Source of the DNA: Persicitalea sp038235275
GTDB lineage: Bacteria > Bacteroidota > Bacteroidia > Cytophagales > Spirosomataceae
Length of the DNA stretch: 64,000 nucleotides
Direction of reading: 5' to 3'
Assembly (NCBI GenBank): GCA_038235275.1
Contig: JBBSUC010000002.1
Location: 62,001-126,000 of the forward strand
The translations under genes were made by a program, and so were the position numbers. The notes below the pieces were generated by a model, which worked only from the letters and a program-made list of their open reading frames with translations, made no database searches and was not told the origin of the DNA. Below are positions 35,868-43,186 of the stretch, in pieces; position 1 is the stretch's first letter; the number at the start of each line of letters is the position of its first letter.

Positions 35868-37017
35868 TACCCGCACCGTTCTCATTCAAGGTTTACTTTT
35901 TGTCGTCACGCTCATCACCACCACGCTTTCCGGGGCGGAGTGGATTTACGGCAAAACCTTTCTGTTTTTCGAGGAAATTCCGCAAGATATGATTATGGGC
36001 TGGCCGGAATTCTGGCAGGGGCTCAATTTTTCGCTCCCCTTCCTGTTCATCCTCACCGTCCACGAGTTCGGGCATTATTTTGTTGCCAAAATTCACCAGG
36101 TCGAGGTGACGCTGCCCTATTATATCCCGGTATGGTTTGGCTTCACCCAGAGCATCGGCACGATGGGGGCTTTCATTCGCATCAAGTCGGTCATTCGTTC
36201 GAGAGTTAAGTTCTTTGACATCGGCATCGCCGGGCCGCTGGCGGGTTTTGTGGCCGCACTAGGCGTACTATGGTACGGCTTCACCCATTTGCCCCCTCCC
36301 GAGTACATCTTCACCATCCATCCTGAGTACGCCCGCTACGGGCTGGATTACGAAAAATTTGTGTACGAGGGCAAAGGTGAGATGTTGGTTTTGGGCGATA
36401 ATATTCTCTTTTGGTGGTTCAAAAACAACGTGGCCGACCCGACGCGTATCCCTAACCCCTACGAGATGATCCACTACCCTTACCTGCTGGCGGGCTTCAT
36501 TTCGCTGTTTTTTACCGCCCTCAACTTGATTCCAATCGGGCAACTGGACGGTGGCCACATTATGTACGGATTGCTCGGAAAAAAGCGCTTCAATGTCGTG
36601 GCGCCGACCCTGTTCGTCCTCTTCGCCTTCTACGCAGGGCTGGGCTTGTTCAAAGCTAAGGAATTCGCCCTGGCCTTCGATGACCAATACTACACCTTGC
36701 TGGGCTACCTGGCGCTGTACGTCTATTTTCTTTATATCTGCCTGAAACGCATCGCCGACAGCCCCCGCACGGGTCTGATGCTGAGCCTGGGCATCGTGGT
36801 GGCGCAGTTCGCGGTTTCGTACCTGCGCCCCGACTGGGAAGGATATTCTGGTTTCCTGTTCTTCGTCTTCCTGCTGGGTCGCTTTCTGGGCGTCTATCAC
36901 CCCGAAACCGCCGACGACGGGCCACTGGGCACCAAACGCGTGGTTCTCGGCTGGCTGGCGGTGGTGGTGTTTATTCTTTGCGTGAGTCCGAAGCCATTTA
37001 TTTTGGTGGGGGGGTGA
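35857..37017 (+). CDS. M50-family site-2-type membrane protease
   Basis: A 386-residue intramembrane zinc metalloprotease. The zinc site HEFGH (His69, Glu70, His73) lies in the second hydrophobic segment, and the second motif NLIPIGQLDGGH near residue 230 supplies the Asp ligand. About eight membrane segments are seen. By family it cuts membrane-embedded regulators or remnants. It overlaps the HAD gene. The end has long G runs in the last codons. Confidence 0.9.
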   Translation: MSLSTRTVLIQGLLFVVTLITTTLSGAEWIYGKTFLFFEEIPQDMIMGWPEFWQGLNFSLPFLFILTVHEFGHYFVAKIHQVEVTLPYYIPVWFGFTQSIGTMGAFIRIKSVIRSRVKFFDIGIAGPLAGFVAALGVLWYGFTHLPPPEYIFTIHPEYARYGLDYEKFVYEGKGEMLVLGDNILFWWFKNNVADPTRIPNPYEMIHYPYLLAGFISLFFTALNLIPIGQLDGGHIMYGLLGKKRFNVVAPTLFVLFAFYAGLGLFKAKEFALAFDDQYYTLLGYLALYVYFLYICLKRIADSPRTGLMLSLGIVVAQFAVSYLRPDWEGYSGFLFFVFLLGRFLGVYHPETADDGPLGTKRVVLGWLAVVVFILCVSPKPFILVGG

Positions 37018-37026
37018 AGGGGGGAC

Positions 37027-37059
37027 TTTGCTGCTAAACTCCAAAAAGCTATATCTTTG
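37027..37059 (+). promoter_or_regulatory. Bacteroidota-type promoter TTTG-N21-TATCTTTG
   Basis: TTTG at 37027-37030 and TATCTTTG at 37052-37059, spacer 21. It opens the three-ORF locus that ends at 37713. Confidence 0.78.
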
Positions 37060-37094
37060 TTAGCACTGCATCAAAAAGATAAAACGAACTCAAA

Positions 37095-37169
37095 ATGGGA
37101 GCCATAGAATTCAACTCACAAATTCAGGACGGGCGAATTTTCGTGCCGCCGCTTTTATTGAAGCATTAA
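37095..37169 (+). CDS. 24-codon ORF upstream of DUF433 gene (remnant antitoxin or leader)
   Basis: ATG 37095 to TAA 37167-37169 gives MGAIEFNSQIQDGRIFVPPLLLKH. The start resembles the first strand of AbrB-like or similar small antitoxins (IEFNSQIQDGRIFVP), but it ends before a full domain forms. It is the first frame under the strong promoter and ends two bases before the next ATG, so it could be a remnant or a regulatory leader peptide. Confidence 0.4.
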   Translation: MGAIEFNSQIQDGRIFVPPLLLKH

Positions 37170-37171
37170 AT

Positions 37172-37390
37172 ATGAATCAGAAACAGGAAATAATTACCGT
37201 AGACGAAGAAATACTCGGCGGAACGCCTGTGTTTCGAGGAACCAGGGTGGCGATAAAAACGCTCTTCGATTACCTGGAATATAGTTCCCTGGAAGATTTC
37301 CTGGAAGGCTACCCAACGGTGAAGCGAGAAGAAGCCGAAGCCATAATTGAACTGGCTGCCGACTTGCTGTACGAAGTATCGGTGCAATGA
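37172..37390 (+). CDS. DUF433 family protein, putative antitoxin
   Basis: A 72-residue protein of the DUF433 group with helix-turn-helix character: VDEEILGGTPVFRGTRVAIKTLFDYLEY is the family core (GG.PVFRGTR), followed by LEDFLEGYPTVKREEAEAII. DUF433 genes commonly pair with PIN-like DUF5615 toxins. Here the stop overlaps the DUF5615 start as ATGA, a compact antitoxin-toxin order. Function as antitoxin is inferred. Confidence 0.85.
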   Translation: MNQKQEIITVDEEILGGTPVFRGTRVAIKTLFDYLEYSSLEDFLEGYPTVKREEAEAIIELAADLLYEVSVQ

Positions 37391-37713
37391 AAGTACTTCT
37401 GGATGAAAACATCGACGTCCGTTTCAAACACTCGTTTGATGGCACCCAGTATGAGGTAAGCACAGTAAAAGATATGGGCTGGAATGGCGTAAAAAACGGA
37501 AAACTACTTGCACTAGCCTCAGAAAATCAATTTGACGTGTTCATCTGTGTTGACAAAAATCTTCCTTATCAGCAAAATTTGTCTGCACTTCCTTTGCCTG
37601 TGGTCGTCATCGACATACACAGAAACATTCTTCCTCAGCTAAAAGATAAACTGCCCAAACTCCTCACACTTCTTGGGCAAGAACTCGAAAGGAAAATATA
37701 TACCGTGAAGTAA
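37387..37713 (+). CDS. DUF5615 PIN-like protein, putative toxin
   Basis: A 108-residue Mut7-C/PIN-like protein. It starts with MKVLLDENIDVRF, where Asp and Glu/Asn are the likely metal-site residues, and has ENQFDVFICVDKNLPYQQN in the middle, the second acidic cluster. Such proteins are expected RNases. Size is complete. It ends a three-ORF locus with its own promoter; a convergent gene follows. Confidence 0.82.
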   Translation: MKVLLDENIDVRFKHSFDGTQYEVSTVKDMGWNGVKNGKLLALASENQFDVFICVDKNLPYQQNLSALPLPVVVIDIHRNILPQLKDKLPKLLTLLGQELERKIYTVK

Positions 37714-37751
37714 GAGGTGCTTGACCAGTACGAACTCATCAAAACACCAAC

Positions 37752-38363
37752 TTACCTGATCCGGTAAAAAGTATTCACGCCAAGTTGCGGGGACAAGTCC
37801 CATTTGCTCAGCTTGACCAATTGAAAATTACCCATCATTGACAGCCTTTTGGATAAATGAATATCCAGCTCCAAGCCCATATTAGCCCCCACATCCCAAT
37901 AGTGCCGTTCCAGGAGTTTGTAGCTGGTCACTTGGCCATTTTCATAAAATAATTCCTTCATCACTTCGTCGTCAATGCGCCAGAGTGATGGCCCGGCCCC
38001 GATTCTCAGGTGGCTTTCCCCGAAGGTAAGTACCGAAAACTTGGCCGCTAGATCCAGGGTAAAGCGTTTCCTCGACTCCGGTACCTGTTGGAAGGAGTTA
38101 TCCCAGCCTTTGTAAGAAAGATAGCCCATATCCGCCGAAACAAACAGCCGTTTCTGGAATTGGTGCTGGTAAGAAAGCTTGGGCAGAAAAACCAAGTTAT
38201 CGGGCGCGTCAAGCGCTGCGTAGCTGACGCCTAAACCGATACGGTCGCTCGTCTGTCTCTGGGCAACTACTTCTGAACTAGCCGTGAGAACAAGCAGGAT
38301 AATGGACCCACAACTGAGCAGGAAACTTACTATACTGAGCGTCAGGATTCTAAACGATTTCAT
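37752..38363 (-). CDS. outer-membrane beta-barrel-like protein
   Basis: A 203-residue exported protein. The N-terminal helix (residues 7-32) is a signal or anchor; the rest is amphipathic beta strands with aromatic ends (LPKLSYQHQFQKRLFVSADMGYL, LRIGAGPSLWRI, LSPQLGVNTFYRIR), typical of small outer-membrane barrels. No specific family. The 5' side has a 17-bp tandem repeat directly before the start. Confidence 0.65.
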   Translation of the reverse strand: MKSFRILTLSIVSFLLSCGSIILLVLTASSEVVAQRQTSDRIGLGVSYAALDAPDNLVFLPKLSYQHQFQKRLFVSADMGYLSYKGWDNSFQQVPESRKRFTLDLAAKFSVLTFGESHLRIGAGPSLWRIDDEVMKELFYENGQVTSYKLLERHYWDVGANMGLELDIHLSKRLSMMGNFQLVKLSKWDLSPQLGVNTFYRIR

Positions 38364-38396
38364 AAGCTTGTGTTGCAGGTAAGCTTGTGTTGCAGG
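38363..38396. repeat. perfect 17-bp tandem repeat at a gene start
   Basis: TAAGCTTGTGTTGCAGG occurs twice head-to-tail (38363-38379 and 38380-38396). On the minus strand its end is the ATG region of the barrel gene, so the leader is duplicated. Confidence 0.9.
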
Positions 38397-38465
38397 AAAG
38401 ATTTTAAGCCGCGAAAGATCAGCACTTCATGAGTTTAATCCAACTATTTCCCCAAAATAATTCCG

Positions 38466-38473
38466 TATCTTTG
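38466..38473 (+). promoter_or_regulatory. TATCTTTG box before the DEAD-box helicase gene
   Basis: A perfect TAnnTTTG box, but no TTTG at the right distance upstream. It would give a leader of about 65 nt that carries a hairpin next to the start codon. Confidence 0.45.
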
Positions 38474-38543
38474 CCCGCAATCAAAGCGGTTTACTGGCCG
38501 GGGAAACGAGGTCAGTATTTTTTTATTTTAATGTACTGATCCC

Positions 38544-39971
38544 TTGTTATTTAAAGACCTCGCCCTCCACGGCGACATTCTCAATGCTGTGGACGCCATG
38601 AATTTCAGCCAGACGACCCCCATTCAGGAACTGGCCATCCCTCCTATTCTCGAAGGCAAAGACCTCATCGGTTGTGCCCAAACCGGCACCGGCAAAACGG
38701 CCGCTTACCTCATCCCGACCCTCGACTACATCACGCAACACCCGCAGGATAAGGTCACGGCTCTCATCATTGTCCCCACGCGCGAGCTGGCGACGCAGAT
38801 CGACGGCCAGGTGCAGGGACTGGGGTACTTCTGCAATGCCACCAGCATTGCCATTTATGGCGGCACCAAGGGACCGGAATGGGACCAGCAGCGTCGTGCC
38901 TTGACAGAGGGGGCCGACATCATCATCGCCACGCCGGGCCGCCTGATGGCCCACATGCAGCTCGGTTACGTGGATTTCAGCGCCATCAAGTTCCTGATTC
39001 TCGACGAGGCCGACCGGATGCTCGATATGGGTTTCCTGGGCGACATCATGTCCATTATGAAGTCGGTTCCCGAAGACCGGCAAACGCTGATGTTCTCGGC
39101 GACTATGCCGCCCAAGATCTCCCAGTTTGCCAAAAAGATCATGCGCAATCCCGAGGAGGTGCAACTGTCGGTTTCCAAGCCCGCCGAGGGCATCGACCAG
39201 CAGTTTTACATGGCCACCGAAAATCAGAAACTGCCGCTGCTGATTCACTTGCTCAAAAGTGCCGACAATCCCAGCATGGTGCTGTTCACCTCGCGCCGCT
39301 CGTCGGTGGACTCCATCGTCCGCGCCCTGCGGCGCAAAGGCTTCAAGGCCGAGGGAATCTCGTCCGATTCGGAACAGGCTCAGCGTGAAATCGTTTTACG
39401 CGATTTCAAAAACCGCACTTTCCCGATTCTGGTCGCGACCGACGTGCTGTCTCGCGGCATCGACATCGACAACCTGAGCCACGTGGTCAACTACGACCTG
39501 CCCCGAGACCCGGAAGACTACGTACACCGCATCGGGCGCACGGCCCGCGCCGAGTCGGAAGGCACGGCCATCACCTTCGTTGGCGGACAGGACAAGCGCG
39601 GCATTCAGGGCATCGAGCGGCTGCTCGAGCGTAGCGTCAACATCATCAGCATGACCGATGAACTAGGTCTCGGTGCTGCGCCCGTCTTCGGCGACCGCAG
39701 CGATTCCAACGACCGCTCGGGCGGGCGAGGAGGACGCGGCAGTTCCAACCCAAGGCAGCGCGGCGGAGACTCCCGACGACCAAGCGGCGACTCGCGCCGT
39801 CGTGGCGAACCGTCCGCCTCGGCTTCTCCGAATGCTTCGGACGAAGGGGGGACAGCTACGGTAGCTTCAGCCGAAGGCGCAGCTGCCATCGGCGAAGAAA
39901 AGAAGCGACGCCGCAAGCCCCGCAACAAAAGAAAATCGCCGCGTGCCGATCAGACCACCGCTATCGAATAA
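38544..39971 (+). CDS. DEAD-box ATP-dependent RNA helicase
   Basis: A 475-residue helicase of the RhlE/CsdA-like kind. Motifs visible: Q motif (FSQTTPIQELAIP), I AQTGTGKT, Ia PTRELA, II LDEADRML, III SAT, V ATDVLSRGIDI and VI HRIGRTARA. The last about 95 residues are Arg- and Gly-rich (RSGGRGGRGSS, then basic KRRRKPRNKRK), probably RNA binding. The start is TTG 38544; the frame closes upstream at a stop. It overlaps the DUF1361 gene by 29 nt. Confidence 0.93.
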   Translation: MLFKDLALHGDILNAVDAMNFSQTTPIQELAIPPILEGKDLIGCAQTGTGKTAAYLIPTLDYITQHPQDKVTALIIVPTRELATQIDGQVQGLGYFCNATSIAIYGGTKGPEWDQQRRALTEGADIIIATPGRLMAHMQLGYVDFSAIKFLILDEADRMLDMGFLGDIMSIMKSVPEDRQTLMFSATMPPKISQFAKKIMRNPEEVQLSVSKPAEGIDQQFYMATENQKLPLLIHLLKSADNPSMVLFTSRRSSVDSIVRALRRKGFKAEGISSDSEQAQREIVLRDFKNRTFPILVATDVLSRGIDIDNLSHVVNYDLPRDPEDYVHRIGRTARAESEGTAITFVGGQDKRGIQGIERLLERSVNIISMTDELGLGAAPVFGDRSDSNDRSGGRGGRGSSNPRQRGGDSRRPSGDSRRRGEPSASASPNASDEGGTATVASAEGAAAIGEEKKRRRKPRNKRKSPRADQTTAIE

Positions 39972-40644
39972 GCCTTTTCTTTCACTCGCCAACTTCCTGC
40001 CATTGTTGTTGCTGGCAGGCATGAGTCTGTTGGCATTGGCTTTTCACCTGATCCGCATCCGGTTCAGCGAGGCCGTCGATTTTTCACTTGACTGGAATCT
40101 TTTTCTGAGCTGGATTCCCTTGCTGATTGCCTTCATAGCCCGTACGGTTTCAAAGCGTTTTGGGCGACTGTTTGTCATGGTTGCCTTGCTGAGTGTGTTG
40201 TGGCTCATCTTTTTTCCCAATGCACCTTACATGGTCACCGACCTGGTGCACTTGTCGGTGGACTACGACCGCGACCTCACCTGGCACGATGCCATCATGC
40301 TCTTCTATTACGCCCAAATCAGTCTTATCAACGGGTTGGTTTCTCTTTACTGGATGCATGGAGCCTGGAATCGCACCTATTCCAAAAATGTTGGTCTTAT
40401 TCTTCTCCTCATCAGTTTTCCGCTGGGCGGTTTCGGCGTTTTTCTGGGCCGCATCGTTCGGCTGAATAGCTGGGATATTTTGCATGACACTCATTCCTTT
40501 TTCAACGAAATTTTAAAAAGTGTTTCCGATCGCACGGCTCTGCTGTTGAGCGTGGAGTTTGGGTTGTTGCTCGGAACGCTGTACTTTGTCCTTTGGGTGC
40601 TGCTGCGCTACCGGAGCCGATGGCTGGACCGCTCAGCCCGGTAA
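39943..40644 (+). CDS. DUF1361 multi-pass membrane protein
   Basis: A 233-residue membrane protein of six or seven helices. WLIFFPNAPYMVTDLVHL and HDAIMLFYYAQISLINGL are typical DUF1361 segments. Function is not known. The GTG start at 39943 lies inside the helicase gene; no later in-frame ATG would keep the first helix. Overlapping genes suggest coupling to the helicase transcript. Confidence 0.82.
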   Translation: MPIRPPLSNKPFLSLANFLPLLLLAGMSLLALAFHLIRIRFSEAVDFSLDWNLFLSWIPLLIAFIARTVSKRFGRLFVMVALLSVLWLIFFPNAPYMVTDLVHLSVDYDRDLTWHDAIMLFYYAQISLINGLVSLYWMHGAWNRTYSKNVGLILLLISFPLGGFGVFLGRIVRLNSWDILHDTHSFFNEILKSVSDRTALLLSVEFGLLLGTLYFVLWVLLRYRSRWLDRSAR

Positions 40645-40675
40645 CTTCTTTCTAACATCAGTTTGCTTTTTGGGA

Positions 40676-41383
40676 ATGAAAAAAATAGTACTGGCCTTGC
40701 TGTGCCTGAGTGCATCCCCCCTACTGGCCCAACCGGAAATTATTCATCAGAACTTGTACTGGATTCGGTACTACAACATCCTGAACTTTAACCCAAAATG
40801 GAGCCTGCATACCGAGGCTGACACGCGTCATTTTTTTAGTAACAGCGCTCAGCACGTCTTAATTTTTCACAGTCGTTTGGTTTACAAGCCCAACAACCAA
40901 TGGGCCTTCGGTGGTGCGCTGACATACTCGCTGCAACGCCCTCAACTACCTGATACAAAACCCCGTCCAACGACGCCCGAGTTCCGGGTGTGGCAGGAAG
41001 CAGGCTACACCTGGCCGCTCTCGGCACGAGTCGCCTTAAATGGGCGCACCCGCACAGAAGAACGGTTTATTTCTAACCATCCTGGCCGCTTCGACGGGGA
41101 TAATCATTTTGTTTTCCGGCACCGCTATCGGGCGCAGTTGAGCTACATTCTTAGAGAGAGAAACCTGACCTTTCGAGCATCGGATGAAGCTTTCCTGAAT
41201 ACTTTTCACCAAAATCTGTTCGACCAAAATCGAGTGTATTTGTCGGTCGAGAAACGTTTTACTCCGGCTCTCGCCGTTGAGTTGGGTTACATGAATGTCC
41301 GTCAACTGGGCCGCGATGCCCTAAGACTTTACCACCGTGACAATGTCCGTTTCACCTTGATGCACACGCTTAGGCCGCTTTAG
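40676..41383 (+). CDS. DUF2490 outer-membrane protein
   Basis: A 235-residue exported protein. After the signal peptide (MKKIVLALLCLSASPLLAQ) it is a series of beta strands (WSLHTEADTRHFF, HSRLVYKPNNQWAFGGALTYS, HRYRAQLSYIL, VRFTLMHTLRPL) ending in an aromatic-Leu motif, fitting DUF2490, a barrel family of unknown role. ATG 40676 chosen by the signal; the longer frame overlaps DUF1361. Confidence 0.83.
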   Translation: MKKIVLALLCLSASPLLAQPEIIHQNLYWIRYYNILNFNPKWSLHTEADTRHFFSNSAQHVLIFHSRLVYKPNNQWAFGGALTYSLQRPQLPDTKPRPTTPEFRVWQEAGYTWPLSARVALNGRTRTEERFISNHPGRFDGDNHFVFRHRYRAQLSYILRERNLTFRASDEAFLNTFHQNLFDQNRVYLSVEKRFTPALAVELGYMNVRQLGRDALRLYHRDNVRFTLMHTLRPL

Positions 41384-41507
41384 TTTTTTGCAAAAATTCT
41401 GGTCCGATGCTTTTATTTTCTCGTAAATAAAATGTGTTGCTCTCACCGCACTTTTCAGCAGCCTTCTCCGTTTTCTGACCTATATCACACCATATCTCTT
41501 ACCAATC

Positions 41508-41957
41508 ATGAAAATTTTAGCGCTTCTAGCGACATTCCTCCTTTTTATAAAGCCCGAACCCAATCCCGCTTCCGACCAAATCTTAGGCCGATGGATGTCA
41601 GAGCAAAAGGATTTAGCGGTTGAAGTCTACAAAGTCGATGACCACTACGCGGGCAGAGTTGTGTGGTTCGATTGCAGCACGCCCGGTACGCCGCCCATGG
41701 CGCAGCATCGCGACACTGAGAACCCCAATCCCAAACTGCGCAGCCGCTCTTGGCTGGGCATGAACGTGCTCAATGACCTGCGCTTTAATGGTGCCGATGA
41801 GTGGAACAGCGGCACGGTTTACGACCCCAACTCGGGCCGGACGTACCGCACTGTAGTAAGGATGGCGTCGCCCAAATCCATAGTTGTCCGAGGGTATTGG
41901 GGCATTGAGTTTTTGGGTAAAAATATGCGCTTTAATAAGGTAGTCAACCAAGGCTGA
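41508..41957 (+). CDS. DUF2147 family protein
   Basis: A 149-residue exported protein with a short signal (MKILALLATFLLF). ILGRWMSEQKDLAVEVYKVDD starts the DUF2147 domain and GTVYDPNSGRTYRTVV and GYWGIEFLGKNM follow. The fold is a small beta-barrel (lipocalin-like); role unknown. Isolated, 125 nt after DUF2490. Confidence 0.85.
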   Translation: MKILALLATFLLFIKPEPNPASDQILGRWMSEQKDLAVEVYKVDDHYAGRVVWFDCSTPGTPPMAQHRDTENPNPKLRSRSWLGMNVLNDLRFNGADEWNSGTVYDPNSGRTYRTVVRMASPKSIVVRGYWGIEFLGKNMRFNKVVNQG

Positions 41958-42096
41958 TCCATTCATTTCTTCCAAGAGTTTGGACGTTTCATCTCGAATT
42001 CTTCCGGTTTCGTTACATCGAGTTTGCATTTCTTTGGCATTTGCGTAGGTTTGGTGCGAATTACATCGCTCACTCAGAACTGCAACTGCCTTCTTC

Positions 42097-42981
42097 ATGA
42101 AACTCGTTATCGAAAATCTCGAGAAAGTCTATCCTAACGGCGTTCATGCCCTGAACGCCGTTAACCTCACCATCAGTCAAGGCATGTTTGGGCTGCTTGG
42201 CCCCAATGGCGCAGGCAAGTCCTCGCTAATGCGCACCATCGCCACTTTACAGGAACCTGATAGCGGCACGATCCGCCTTGGCGACATCGACGTGCTGACT
42301 CAGAAAGACGAAGTCCGCAAAACGCTCGGTTATCTGCCGCAGGAATTTGGCGTTTATCCCAAAGTCGATGCTGAAACTTTGCTCGACCACCTCGCTGTGC
42401 TGAAAGGCATCACCAACCGCAGCGAACGTAAGGAAACGGTGAAGGCGCTTTTGCAAAAAACCAATCTTTACGATGCCCGCAAAAAAAATCTGGGCGGCTA
42501 CTCGGGTGGCATGAAGCAGCGCTTCGGTATCGCGCAGGCGTTGCTGGCTAATCCCCAACTCATTATCGTGGATGAACCCACGGCGGGTCTCGACCCCGCC
42601 GAGCGCAACCGCTTCCTCAATCTGCTGAGCGAACTGGGCGAGAACACCATCGTGATCCTCTCGACCCACATCGTGGACGACGTGAAAGAACTCTGCTACG
42701 ACATGGCGATTTTTAACCAGGGGCAAGTCCTCTACCACGGCAGCCCGCAAAAAGCCCTTGGGGCCATCGTCGGCAAAATCTGGGAAAAGCGCGTTCCTAA
42801 GGTCGATTTGGAAACCCTCCGCACGACTCATACCGTCATTTCCGAAAAACTTGTCGGCGGAACGCCCGTCGTCCACGTCCTGGCCGACACTGACCCCGGC
42901 GAAGGCTTCGAACTCGTGGAAGGCGACCTGGAAGATGTGTATTTTTCTTACATTTTTGGGGGAGAGGTAATGGCAGTCTAG
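42097..42981 (+). CDS. ABC transporter ATP-binding protein
   Basis: A 294-residue ATPase. Walker A GPNGAGKSS, signature YSGGMKQR (residues about 133-140), Walker B LIIVDEPTAGLDP and the H-loop STHI are all present. The C-terminal extension of about 80 residues is typical of exporters that pair with ABC-2 type permeases. Its partner is the fused permease 205 nt downstream; the gap holds an inverted-repeat element. Confidence 0.93.
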   Translation: MKLVIENLEKVYPNGVHALNAVNLTISQGMFGLLGPNGAGKSSLMRTIATLQEPDSGTIRLGDIDVLTQKDEVRKTLGYLPQEFGVYPKVDAETLLDHLAVLKGITNRSERKETVKALLQKTNLYDARKKNLGGYSGGMKQRFGIAQALLANPQLIIVDEPTAGLDPAERNRFLNLLSELGENTIVILSTHIVDDVKELCYDMAIFNQGQVLYHGSPQKALGAIVGKIWEKRVPKVDLETLRTTHTVISEKLVGGTPVVHVLADTDPGEGFELVEGDLEDVYFSYIFGGEVMAV

Positions 42982-43159
42982 GAGGCACAAAGGCACAAAG
43001 TGAGATTTGCTAGGCGGGCAAAATCCTCCAATGCCCTTTTTCTTGTCAAATTTATTTCTAACCTAACCTTCTGTACCTCGCTTTCGCCAAAAATGTACTA
43101 TAGCAACCTAACCCACTGCTGCTTTACTCTCCTATTTTTACTTTGTGCCTTTGTGGCTC
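42982..43159. repeat. 178-nt element with 19-bp terminal inverted repeats
   Basis: GAGGCACAAAGGCACAAAG at 42982-43000 returns inverted at 43141-43159 with a single mismatch. No open frame inside. It looks like a miniature inverted-repeat element or two facing copies of a short repeat, and lies between the ABC ATPase and its permease. Confidence 0.7.
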
Positions 43160-43186
43160 TAAAACACTAACCTCCCTAGATCCCCC

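Noticed and set aside
37005..37025. Two long G runs as a G-quadruplex
   Set aside because: Only two long tracts are close together; four are needed for a stable intramolecular form.
36268..37044. Long open frame on the minus strand (258 codons) opposite the M50 protease
   Set aside because: It lies wholly antisense to a well-supported gene, has Gln/Val-rich composition typical of shadow frames and no family motif.
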